Shown: piece after piece, positions 1 through 7,089 of the stretch | Numbering within the stretch: position 1 is the first letter of the stretch | Layout: every line of letters begins with the position of its first letter | Assembly (NCBI GenBank): GCA_031261765.1 | Contig: JAISJA010000096.1 | Location: 1-8,007 of the forward strand | Direction of reading: 5' to 3' | DNA length: 8,007 nucleotides | Origin: Coriobacteriales bacterium | GTDB taxonomy: Bacteria; Actinomycetota; Coriobacteriia; Coriobacteriales; UBA8131 | The notes under the pieces: generated by a model | The model's database searches: none | Told to the model about the DNA's origin: nothing | The model's input: the letters and a program-made list of their open reading frames with translations, nothing else | Translations under genes and position numbers: made by a program

Positions 1-2326
1 ATGTAGCGCGCGCAAGCCGTCCTCTAGCGTCGTATTCATATCGCGTCTTGTTACCGCACTTATCGATATACGCGCTCATACGACCGGATTCATCGTATTC
101 GTAGGCGTCTGCGTTGCCAGCTGCGTCAGTTACAGACGCTATGTTGCCTTGCGCGTCATATGCATACTCAAGGTATGGCTTTCCGCCCCTAAGCGCACGC
201 GCCATACGCCCGCGACAGTCGTATGAGAAAGACGCGACATCGCCCAAAGGATCCGTGGCGTTCGTTATACGACCGGCCGCGTCATAAGAATATGAACGTG
301 CGGAGCCCGTGGCGTCTGTGATCTTACTTATACGTCCCAAGCTGTCATGTTCAACGTACGTCGCACCGCCGCGCGCGTCGCTTATAACGCTCAGACGGCC
401 CTCATCGTCATATGACATGTCAGCCCTCGCAGCGCAGGCCTTATCCCCGGCCTCTATGGATACCGGGCGCCCCGCGTCATCGTATGTTATGCGTGTCTGC
501 GTGCCGTCCGCTCCCGTGACGCGCACCGGCCTGCCGTCTTCGTATTCGCATCGCGCTATACATATACCGTCTTTGCTATACGACGTAAGGTTACCCGCCT
601 CGTCATATGCAAAGCCCTTGCGTGTGCCAAAAGCGTCAATGGACGACAACATCCTGCCCGCGTCGTCATAGGCGAATACAGAGGCGCCTCCACGTTTGTC
701 TATATGGCGAGTACACAGGTAGCGGTCGTTGTATTCAAACGCCTCGCGCGCTACGTCGCCTGTAGCGCTACGCTCCTCTATGGACGTCGTGCGCCCGGCC
801 GCGTCGTGTACGTACTTCACGGTGCTTTTGTCGGCTTTGGATATGAGCGCCTCTTTAGCGTCGCCGTCATACGCACATTTCGCGCGTATGCCACCTGCCG
901 CCTTCTGCGCTACGACGCGGCCCATATCGTCATACGTGTTTTCTAACAGTTCGTTTCCGTAAGCGTCTTGTATGGACGCCAAAAAACCGTTAGCGTCATA
1001 CGAATATGCGGTGGCGTTGCCACATACGTCGCATACCCGCATGAGCCTGCCGCCGGTGTTCTCAAAAGACACGTGTCTGCCATGGGAATCGTTAACGCCG
1101 CATAGCATACTGGATTTATCATATTCAAACGATAAATATACGGCGCCGTCTTTAAGCACGCGTATTGGGTGTCTGTGCTCGTATGCTATATGCACTTGCA
1201 CGCCGTCGGTATACAATATGTCCGTAAGTGCGCCTTCCACGTTAAACGACAACGTGGCACCGTCGCACCTGTTATATATATAACGCCTGCCGGCGCCTTC
1301 GCCTGGCGTGACATCCACGGTCTCGCGCGGGCCCGATATGTTCTCGTAGGGCCCCTTTTTTGTGGGCAAGAACAGATGCTCGTCTCCCGCCGGATGTACA
1401 AGCGATATATGCGTCCTGGTGTGTATGACCTTATAGGATAAGACATCGCTCCAGCCGCGTCCTATATGTGACGTGCGATACGACATTGAGTTATAGAACA
1501 ACGCATACGGCATGCGCGAAGTGCCATACGCGCCAAGCAGATCCTTGCTATACGAGAAGTTGCCTGACACGGTGCTAACGGGATCTAACGCGGAGGCCGC
1601 GGCCTGCATGAAAGGGCCAATGTCCGGATTATCATACATAGCGTTTATACAGCTTTGTATGCTGGAATCGGCGTTGGCGTTAGCTGTGGCCAGGTCCGTT
1701 TGCCATGACGTGTCATTGGCGTCCACTGTGGGCAGCCACCCCGTTCCGTCCCATATAAGGCCCGAGGTATAGCGCGCTCCGCGTTCAAGCGCGCTTGCGG
1801 CGTCGTTTATATCGTCATAGAGCGCCGATGTGTCAGAGTCATATTCATATAGCTGCCGCAGTTTATCGTTAAGCGAACTTATTACGCTCCTTGTTTGGTC
1901 TATATGCGCCGCCAGCAAATCCATGAAGTCTGCCGCTATGGTGCCAAGCGTGTCACCCAGCGTAGACCTGTATGAGTCGAACTGCTGTTCCCATTGGTAT
2001 ATATGGTCTTGCAACTGGTTTATCTGTTGCTGTATGTCGTCTGTGGAGGCTGGCTCAGGAAAAGACGACAGAGACGAGGCATAAGCCACGTGCACCATAC
2101 AGACCCTTGCCATGTTAGAGCAAAAAGCGCTATAGCCCTGGGCAAGCGGCAGATCGCATGATGAGAAACGCGTACGCATGGCATCGTATCCCGCGCCTTG
2201 AAGGGACGTGTCACTTATGACGCTTTGTATGGCGTTGCAAACGGTATTCGCCTGGTCTGCGGTAGCATGCAAAGAGTTAGTGTTCCCGGAAAGCTGCGAG
2301 ACAAGAGCGTTATGGTACACGAACAT
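1..2326 (-). CDS. LXG-RHS polymorphic toxin, N-terminal 775 codons (C-terminus beyond window)
   Basis: This frame is open without a stop from ATG at 2326 to the left edge. An in-frame TAA at 2351-2353 limits the start, and a purine-rich site (GGAGG at 2339-2343 running into AAGGGG) precedes the ATG. Residues 1 to about 200 are helical and resemble an LXG domain, with the motif L42-Q43-G44 followed by an AGYDAMRTRF stretch and a Gln-rich coiled coil from about residue 95. From D248 the sequence DPVSTVSGNFSYSK, then FYNSMS and GRGW, matches the DUF6531 start of RHS proteins. From about residue 400 there are roughly 14 YD repeats of 20-24 residues, for example YDDAGRMLSSIDAFG and YDESGRMSAYIDKCG. 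In this family LXG domains direct export by the type VII secretion system, and the RHS repeats form a shell around a C-terminal toxin used against competing cells. The RHS core, toxin and immunity gene are not visible, so toxicity is inference. An RHS surface protein without a toxin is the alternative. Confidence 0.85.
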   Translation of the reverse strand, partial: MFVYHNALVSQLSGNTNSLHATADQANTVCNAIQSVISDTSLQGAGYDAMRTRFSSCDLPLAQGYSAFCSNMARVCMVHVAYASSLSSFPEPASTDDIQQQINQLQDHIYQWEQQFDSYRSTLGDTLGTIAADFMDLLAAHIDQTRSVISSLNDKLRQLYEYDSDTSALYDDINDAASALERGARYTSGLIWDGTGWLPTVDANDTSWQTDLATANANADSSIQSCINAMYDNPDIGPFMQAAASALDPVSTVSGNFSYSKDLLGAYGTSRMPYALFYNSMSYRTSHIGRGWSDVLSYKVIHTRTHISLVHPAGDEHLFLPTKKGPYENISGPRETVDVTPGEGAGRRYIYNRCDGATLSFNVEGALTDILYTDGVQVHIAYEHRHPIRVLKDGAVYLSFEYDKSSMLCGVNDSHGRHVSFENTGGRLMRVCDVCGNATAYSYDANGFLASIQDAYGNELLENTYDDMGRVVAQKAAGGIRAKCAYDGDAKEALISKADKSTVKYVHDAAGRTTSIEERSATGDVAREAFEYNDRYLCTRHIDKRGGASVFAYDDAGRMLSSIDAFGTRKGFAYDEAGNLTSYSKDGICIARCEYEDGRPVRVTGADGTQTRITYDDAGRPVSIEAGDKACAARADMSYDDEGRLSVISDARGGATYVEHDSLGRISKITDATGSARSYSYDAAGRITNATDPLGDVASFSYDCRGRMARALRGGKPYLEYAYDAQGNIASVTDAAGNADAYEYDESGRMSAYIDKCGNKTRYEYDARGRLARAT

Positions 2327-2338
2327 ACGATACCCCTT

Positions 2339-2343
2339 CCTCC
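2339..2343 (-). promoter_or_regulatory. Ribosome binding site of the LXG-RHS gene
   Basis: The minus strand reads GGAGGAAGGGGTATCGT directly before ATG at 2326. GGAGG alone is 12 nt from the start, which is long, but the adjoining AAGGGG (2333-2338) gives a 6-nt spacing. This supports 2326 over the in-frame GTG at 2347, which would place the site inside the coding region. Confidence 0.6.
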
Positions 2344-2376
2344 ACACCTTTTAATAGTGAGACCCGATACTGACTT

Positions 2377-2412
2377 GGAAACGTCTTTTGAAACGTCTTT
2401 GGGAACGTCTTT
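2377..2412. repeat. Three 12-bp tandem direct repeats in the LXG-RHS leader
   Basis: Three contiguous 12-bp units (2377-2388, 2389-2400, 2401-2412) share the core GAAACGTCTTT on the plus strand and differ only at unit positions 1 and 3. They lie between a TATAAT box at 2427-2432 and the ribosome binding site, so they should be in the 5' leader of the LXG-RHS transcript or just downstream of its start. They could be operator copies for a regulator or a slippage-prone tract. No function is shown. Confidence 0.75.
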
Positions 2413-2426
2413 GGAACCCAAACCTT

Positions 2427-2432
2427 ATTATA
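2427..2432 (-). promoter_or_regulatory. Possible -10 box upstream of the LXG-RHS gene
   Basis: The minus strand has a perfect TATAAT hexamer within TTGTATTATAATAAGG, in a locally AT-rich stretch about 95 bp before the ATG at 2326. No good TTGACA-like -35 box is seen 16-18 bp upstream, so the promoter may be activator-dependent or the match may be chance. Confidence 0.4.
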
Positions 2433-2558
2433 ATACAAAAATTCTAGATTTGCTTGGTGCACAGGAACATGCGCCCTGGCGCGGTGCACTGCTGATGCGC
2501 CAGCCCAATCGTGCTATGCGTATTTTGATACGTTAGTTACATATGACGAAACGCTGCG

Positions 2559-4046
2559 CTAAAATACCTTCTCGTCTTGCTCTATAGGCATAAGCAGGTA
2601 GCGTTCGGGCGTGGCCCATATCTTGTCCAGCGCGGCTCTAAGAGCCGCCCAGTCTATCTGCTCGTCAAACAATAGTTCAAGGTAGTGGCGCGTCCACGGC
2701 ATCTTGCACGCGGCGTCGGCTTCGCCCGCGGTCATGTCCGAAGCCCCATCTGTGGCCCCGCCAGTAGCTCTGTCCGCGTCTCCATTCGCGGCCCCGCCCG
2801 CGCCTATAACAGACGCGAACACGTTCGCGCACGCGGCGCATGAGGTGACCATGCAGTCGGCTCCGGCAGCGGCACACTCGTTAAGCCTGCGGTCGCACCT
2901 GTACATGGGTATTTCCATTCCGTATGCGGACGCCAGGCCACCGGACCCGCAGCATATAGTGTCGTGTTTGGCGTGTTCCATCTCTACGGTGTCCATGTCG
3001 CTGAATATACGGCGCAACGGCGAGGCGAAACGGCCGTACACGCGGTCCGGGCACGAGTCGTGCATGGTATATGTTAGCGTGCTAGCATGCGATATTCCAG
3101 CGGCCATGTCTGACGTCACGCCGCCATAGCCGCCACCGGCGTTGCCCACCGCGTCAATCACCGCGCCGCTTGCCGTGTCAACGGGGTCGAACCTCATACC
3201 GTTTATGTCAAGCGCCTGCGGCAGTGTCTGCAGTTCTATACCCTGTACGCCCTCGCGTTTGAACGTCGCGTTAAGCGACTTGTAGCAATTGGGGCATGCC
3301 ACTATAATGCGTTGGACGCAGCACTTGCGCAGCATGTCAACAAACGAATGTGTGTACTTAACGTACTCGTTAATCTGGCCTGAGTTGCCAAGCAGATTAC
3401 CACAGCAATATAGCATGATAGCATCGGCCAGGCCGTTGTCGTGTAAATATCCGTATACTTTCTTGGCAAGCGCCGGGGCAAACGACGCAAGCGAGCACCC
3501 CGGCATGAAAAGCTGGCTGGCGCTGTCAACGCGGCTGTTGCCTTCAAGGTCTTTACGCGCGTCGTTAAGGGTCTCGTAACCGTCAGACGCGCTCCATACC
3601 GAGTCCGCGCCAAGCGCGTCTCCGGAAAGGCCAGCTTTGCCTATGTCGCCCGGTGAGTCAAACGCCGGGTCGGCCACCAACACGTCGTCAAAACGCGCGT
3701 CCATGACTTTGCGCAAATCGTAGAATAAGTTGTGCCTGTAGGCTATGTTCCAAGCGCGATAATCGCTCACCAGCTGTGGGTCAAGGTCAAGCAGGCGCGC
3801 GCGCGCATACATCACGATCTCAGAAGTATCCAGGCCGGCAGGGCAGTCAACGGTGCACGCGTTGCACCTTGAGCACGCCCTTATCTGCTGCAGAACGTCT
3901 TTCGGCACGTCGCCTATGGCTTGCGCGTCGCGCATAACCTCAGCCAAAGCGCCCATGGTGTGTGGTGGCATATGCTCCTGCGCCTGTATGTCGGTGCACA
4001 GTCCGCATCGTATACAGGAGTCCGCGATATTGTTAAAGTAGTCCAT
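2559..4046 (-). CDS. (Fe-S)-binding protein with two CCG domains, HdrD/GlpC/LutA-like
   Basis: This 495-residue protein is probably a cytoplasmic or membrane-associated electron carrier. Near the N-terminus is a first cluster motif with C11, C14 and C17 but Q21 where the fourth cysteine is expected, then a complete 4Fe-4S motif C58-C61-C64-C68-P. Two CCG (DUF3483-type cysteine-rich) domains follow: C184, C214-C215, C251 and C254, then C332, C365-C366, C403 and C406. Such domains occur in HdrB/HdrD of heterodisulfide reductase, GlpC, and the glycolate and lactate oxidase Fe-S subunits. ATG at 4046 follows the purine-rich AGGAGCTGGAGGCGCC, a good ribosome binding site. No flavoprotein partner lies beside it, so its redox partner and substrate are unknown. 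Gly/Ala/Asp-rich inserts at about 290-322 and 414-446 separate the conserved blocks. The family call is firm; the specific reaction is not assignable. Confidence 0.9.
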   Translation of the reverse strand: MDYFNNIADSCIRCGLCTDIQAQEHMPPHTMGALAEVMRDAQAIGDVPKDVLQQIRACSRCNACTVDCPAGLDTSEIVMYARARLLDLDPQLVSDYRAWNIAYRHNLFYDLRKVMDARFDDVLVADPAFDSPGDIGKAGLSGDALGADSVWSASDGYETLNDARKDLEGNSRVDSASQLFMPGCSLASFAPALAKKVYGYLHDNGLADAIMLYCCGNLLGNSGQINEYVKYTHSFVDMLRKCCVQRIIVACPNCYKSLNATFKREGVQGIELQTLPQALDINGMRFDPVDTASGAVIDAVGNAGGGYGGVTSDMAAGISHASTLTYTMHDSCPDRVYGRFASPLRRIFSDMDTVEMEHAKHDTICCGSGGLASAYGMEIPMYRCDRRLNECAAAGADCMVTSCAACANVFASVIGAGGAANGDADRATGGATDGASDMTAGEADAACKMPWTRHYLELLFDEQIDWAALRAALDKIWATPERYLLMPIEQDEKVF

Positions 4047-4183
4047 GGCGCCTCCAGCTCCTAGCTATTTCATTGGCGATAGTCATCATGCTACTATTAT
4101 CGCTTTTCCGTACAGCAATATGTTCCCAAAACGTTACGCATATAAGAAATACATATACCGAGAAGACCGTGAACCATCCCCAA

Positions 4184-4278
4184 ACGTCATTGTGGACTGG
4201 ACCGGAATCCACACAGTCACGCTTGGCAGTCGGCGCTTCGCGTCGCTGCATGGATTGCGGCTTTCGCCGCAATGACGT
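4184..4278. repeat. 95-bp element bounded by a 9-bp inverted repeat
   Basis: ACGTCATTG at 4184-4192 is exactly reverse-complementary to CAATGACGT at 4270-4278. Inside are a short inverted pair, GTGGA and TCCAC, near the left end and a perfect hairpin at the right end. The ends resemble the ACGTCATTCC start of the neighbouring 68-bp repeats, so the two may be related members of one small non-coding palindromic repeat family (REP- or MITE-like). The family call is inference. Confidence 0.5.
4254..4273. repeat. Perfect 8-bp stem, 4-nt loop hairpin
   Basis: ATTGCGGC, loop TTTC, then GCCGCAAT form a perfect stem. The 20-bp layout recalls dispersed bacterial palindromes of the ATTCCC-N8-GGGAAT kind (dRS3 in Neisseria), but no homology is claimed. 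It forms the right end of the 95-bp element. Confidence 0.65.
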
Positions 4279-4290
4279 AAGAGGTCCTAT

Positions 4291-4485
4291 AACGTCATTC
4301 CGGGCCGTGTTCGTAGGCGCTCGTGCAACGAGCGACGTTAAACGAACGCATCTCTTATAACGTCATTCCGGGCCGTGTCCGTAGACGGCTGCGAAGCAGA
4401 CGTCGTTAAGCGGACACACCTATTAGAACGTCATTCCGGGCCGTGTCCGTAGACGGCTGCGAAGCAGACGTCGTTAAGCGGACAC
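4291..4485. repeat. Three 68-bp tandem repeats with hairpin-forming units
   Basis: Units start at 4291, 4359 and 4427, each opening with AACGTCATTCCGGGCCGTGT. Units 2 and 3 are identical over 59 bp (4359-4417 and 4427-4485). Each folds into a two-part hairpin. In units 2 and 3 the outer arms are GTGTCCG and CGGACAC, around an inner stem with a GAA loop. In unit 1 the outer arms are GTTCGT and ACGAAC, around CGCTCGT-GCA-ACGAGCG. The arms change together between units, which suggests that pairing is conserved. After the third unit, CCCGGAAT (about 4491-4497) can pair with an ATTCCGGG. The block may be REP-like DNA or part of the LPXTG transcript tail. Confidence 0.85.
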
Positions 4486-4501
4486 GTGACCCGGAATCAA
4501 A

Positions 4502-4522
4502 CCGCGCTTATAAGACGCGCGG
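4502..4522 (-). terminator. Possible terminator of the LPXTG gene
   Basis: About 20 bp after the TAG stop (4543-4545), the minus strand has CCGCGC, a 9-nt loop and GCGCGG, followed by TTTGATT. The stem is 6 bp and GC-only, but the T tract is short, so termination may be weak or aided by the downstream repeat hairpins. Confidence 0.4.
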
Positions 4523-4542
4523 AACCGATGTTACGTTATGCG

Positions 4543-7065
4543 CTAATCGTTATTGTTACGCTTGCCTTCCATAGCGTTGCGCTTACGGCGTGAAGCCATA
4601 AGCAGCGCAGAGCCTATGACCATTGCGAGCAGCGCCGCGATAACCACATACAGCGACGTCATGTCGCCAGTCTGCGGAAGCGCGGCAGCAGGCGTTGCAG
4701 CGGCCGGAGCCGCAGGCTTGGCTGCCGCGACGGGTATCGACAGAGTCGCAGAAGACGAGTCTATCGTCTCAGTCGTACCGCTTACGTCATATGAAAGCGA
4801 GACCGTATACGTGGTGTCGCCAGATACGCTTGGGATGGCGTGCAAGCTGAACGTGCCGTCGCTTAAGGCTTCAAGGTCTGCTACAGGCACGCTTGCCGTG
4901 GCCTGGCCCGTCGAGTCGAACTGTGAGAGGCTTACCGGGTCAGTGCCGGTACCGAAGTCAAGGTATGCGCCGCTAAGGCCACGCGCTATGGTCGGGTTGG
5001 CGACGGTGACCGTAAGTAAGGCGTCACCGCTTTGGTCACCCCAGCCACTTGCGACTGCATAACCCGACACTTGCGCGGACGCTGTTGTTGGGTTCGCAGT
5101 GAAGCCAAGCCCCATGGTGCCGTCCGTGCCAAGCGTTAGAGAAGCATCTTTCGCGCTTAAGGTCGGCAGGCTCGCTACGTATATGTTGCCGGAACCAGAG
5201 ACTATAAGGCTTGAGGTGCTAGCGCTAGTTAAGCTGCTAGTTAAGTTCGCTATCGCGTCAGCATCGGCGGGTACGGTTGCGGTGGTAGACCCAAGGTCAT
5301 ACGCTTTAACGGTATAGCCGATATTCTCGCCATCGGTCGCGTCGGTGGTATTAAGCGTTATCTTCGCGAAGTCCCCGGTGCCAAAACTCGCGAACGACCG
5401 TATGCCATGTGGCGATGCGTCGCCGTCTGCCATTACAAGGGCGTGGACGGTACCATTGGAGTCAGCCGCGAAACTAAGGTTGTAGACCGTGCTCTCATAT
5501 GTCTCTGTTGCGCCGTAGCCTGTACCAAACTGTATGGTGCCCGTAAGGTTGCCCGCGAAATCGGCAGCCGTATTGTCAAGCGTCACGTCTACAAGAGTGC
5601 TGTCGGTTTGGGTGTCTACGTTATTGAAAACGACATAGTCAGGGTCGCACGCCGGACCGGCCGTAGTGCTGTCGCTTCCTGGATACAATGAGAAGTTCGG
5701 AGCCGTGACTGAAGCCGTGGGAGCCGGAACCGTGAAGCCAAGCCCAACGTTATATAGAAAATCGCTTGTGGCGCCAGCCGCTATATCTGTCGAAGCCCAA
5801 CCAAACTGGACCGCGGAATCTACGCCAGTCAATAATTGATCTCCGGATGCATGCGTGACGCCCCACAGGCTCCCATTTGTTAATGCGTCTTGAACGCCGC
5901 TAAAAGAGCAGCCTTCACAGCTTGGGGAAGCAGAACTCGGCCATGCCCAAGCGGCGTAGTTGTCAGGTGTGCTACCGTAACTGCTGTCATCGGAGGTCGT
6001 AACCGGGAAATAAACGGATACAGGCTGGCTGGAGTTCGAACCTGATATGTACATGCCTTCGTTCGTCCCGAGCGAGTAAACAGGCACTGCGTCTCCCTCA
6101 TCGCAGGTTAAGTCCGTGTCGATACCTGCAACTAAATGAACGCCACTAAGGGTTTGGGTTCCATTATTGACTATCTCATACTGATGTATGACCGTGCCAT
6201 CTGAGTTAGGAATCATTGTCACACGGACTTCTATTGGCACGCTCGCTTCTCCTACGGTAATATCGGTGGTGGCTATAGCCCGTACTTCAGTATAGTTTGG
6301 AACGCTGGTATTAACCTCTACGCTTGTAACGCTTAGATGACTTACATCAGACAATTCAGCACCACTATTGTCAACGAGGTATACTCCAGATGTGCTGAAA
6401 TCATTATCAGCAAATCCATAGTATATGGTATGATTTCCGCCCGCGTCGCTATACGTGAAATAATAGCTTGAATCTATTAGTTCGGAACCTTCAGCCAGAT
6501 GACCGGTCATAGACTGCCCATTCACGCTAATCGGAAACGTAGCTATGTCGCCAGTTGTTGTCGTGGACGCCGTCCAGCCCGGTTCAGGGTCGCTCATCGT
6601 CTGTATCGGCGTCGGAGCGCTAAGCGCCTGTACGCCGCTGGTCGCCGCCGTGCCGGTCACCGCCGTGCTGCCGACCGTGCCCTGCGAAGCCTGTTGTTCG
6701 CTTGCGGCCTGCGCGGCTTTCGCCTGCACTGCCGCGCTGTCGCCAGACGTGGCCTGCGAACTTCCCTCGCCAGCGCTGGAGCTGCTTGAAGCGCTCGTCT
6801 GGCTTGTGCCCTGTTCAGCGCTACTCGCGCTGCTTGACGAGCTGCTTGTCGCCGCCGTGCCAGTCGCACCTTGCGCGGAGTCACCCTCAGCCCAAGCGCG
6901 CGATTGCGAACCCATGAAGAACTGCGGTATGAGCGCACAGGCTATAAGGAACGCCATGACGATGCTTAGCACCGCCTTCAACTTACGGTTAGAACCTGCC
7001 ACCTTCTCGGCGTTAGGCTGTTTGGCGTCTTTCGCCAAATCATAGTTATAATACTTTGAATCCAT
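4543..7065 (-). CDS. LPXTG-anchored cell-surface protein, putative adhesin
   Basis: This 840-residue protein should be exported by Sec and covalently attached to peptidoglycan by a sortase. Residues 27-51 hold a basic start and hydrophobic core, with a likely signal peptidase site after A57-W58-A59; the N-tail before the core is long. About 60-150 is a Ser/Ala/Gly/Thr-rich stalk. A beta-rich domain spans about 165-450, with a segment (VPVYSLGTNEGMYI) like those of large Gram-positive surface adhesins. Further beta-rich sequence runs to about 785, then an Ala/Pro linker and the sorting signal L796-P-Q-T-G800, a hydrophobic helix and an RRKR-containing tail. C383 and C386 form a CxxC, and C321 and C473 are the other exported cysteines seen, so disulfides are possible. 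GGAGGG at 7072-7077 sits 6 nt before the ATG, and an in-frame TAG just upstream rules out a longer protein. The ligand is unknown; adhesion is inferred from architecture only. Confidence 0.88.
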   Translation of the reverse strand: MDSKYYNYDLAKDAKQPNAEKVAGSNRKLKAVLSIVMAFLIACALIPQFFMGSQSRAWAEGDSAQGATGTAATSSSSSSASSAEQGTSQTSASSSSSAGEGSSQATSGDSAAVQAKAAQAASEQQASQGTVGSTAVTGTAATSGVQALSAPTPIQTMSDPEPGWTASTTTTGDIATFPISVNGQSMTGHLAEGSELIDSSYYFTYSDAGGNHTIYYGFADNDFSTSGVYLVDNSGAELSDVSHLSVTSVEVNTSVPNYTEVRAIATTDITVGEASVPIEVRVTMIPNSDGTVIHQYEIVNNGTQTLSGVHLVAGIDTDLTCDEGDAVPVYSLGTNEGMYISGSNSSQPVSVYFPVTTSDDSSYGSTPDNYAAWAWPSSASPSCEGCSFSGVQDALTNGSLWGVTHASGDQLLTGVDSAVQFGWASTDIAAGATSDFLYNVGLGFTVPAPTASVTAPNFSLYPGSDSTTAGPACDPDYVVFNNVDTQTDSTLVDVTLDNTAADFAGNLTGTIQFGTGYGATETYESTVYNLSFAADSNGTVHALVMADGDASPHGIRSFASFGTGDFAKITLNTTDATDGENIGYTVKAYDLGSTTATVPADADAIANLTSSLTSASTSSLIVSGSGNIYVASLPTLSAKDASLTLGTDGTMGLGFTANPTTASAQVSGYAVASGWGDQSGDALLTVTVANPTIARGLSGAYLDFGTGTDPVSLSQFDSTGQATASVPVADLEALSDGTFSLHAIPSVSGDTTYTVSLSYDVSGTTETIDSSSATLSIPVAAAKPAAPAAATPAAALPQTGDMTSLYVVIAALLAMVIGSALLMASRRKRNAMEGKRNNND

Positions 7066-7071
7066 AAACTT

Positions 7072-7077
7072 CCCTCC
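7072..7077 (-). promoter_or_regulatory. Ribosome binding site of the LPXTG gene
   Basis: GGAGGG on the minus strand is 6 nt from the ATG at 7065, an optimal spacing. Together with the upstream in-frame TAG it fixes the start. Confidence 0.8.
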
Positions 7078-7089
7078 ACTCTTTTGCTT

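Larger units (their letters stand above)
4047..4542. other. Intergenic region rich in palindromic repeats
   Basis: This 496-bp gap separates the LPXTG gene stop from the Fe-S gene start. It holds a terminator-like hairpin near 4502-4522, three 68-bp tandem repeats, a 95-bp element with inverted ends, and then about 135 bp of leader before the Fe-S gene. A GATAAT hexamer on the minus strand at 4096-4101 is a possible -10 box for that gene but has no clear -35 partner. I see no convincing coding region. Confidence 0.7.

Noticed and set aside
309..1441. Several plus-strand frames of 80-120 codons
   Set aside because: They are antisense shadows of the YD-repeat frame; their Ser/Tyr-rich translations mirror the TAT-GAC repeat codons read in reverse.
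1..2326. Region as a non-coding or broken gene
   Set aside because: A single minus-strand frame is open over all 775 codons and carries consistent LXG, DUF6531 and YD-repeat motifs; it simply has no stop within the window.
2476..2503. Inverted repeat CTGGCGC and GCGCCAG as terminator of the Fe-S gene
   Set aside because: The loop is 14 nt and no T tract follows on the minus strand, so it does not look like an intrinsic terminator.
4033..4272. Minus-strand 79-codon frame with a hydrophobic stretch (WFTVFSVYVFLICVTFW) overlapping the start of the Fe-S gene
   Set aside because: Its start lies inside the palindromic repeat element, no ribosome binding site was found for it, and it overlaps a well-supported gene start. 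A small membrane protein from an internal start cannot be fully excluded.
4291..4485. CRISPR array
   Set aside because: There are only three units, no variable spacers between short constant repeats, near-total identity across the whole unit, and no cas genes.
4553..5062. Plus-strand 169-codon frame
   Set aside because: It is antisense to the C-terminal third and anchor of the LPXTG gene, with no start signal and no recognisable domain.
6545..7045. Plus-strand 166-codon frame rich in Ala, Val and Cys
   Set aside because: It is antisense to the Ser/Ala-rich stalk of the LPXTG protein, where low-complexity GC-rich codons leave the opposite strand open.
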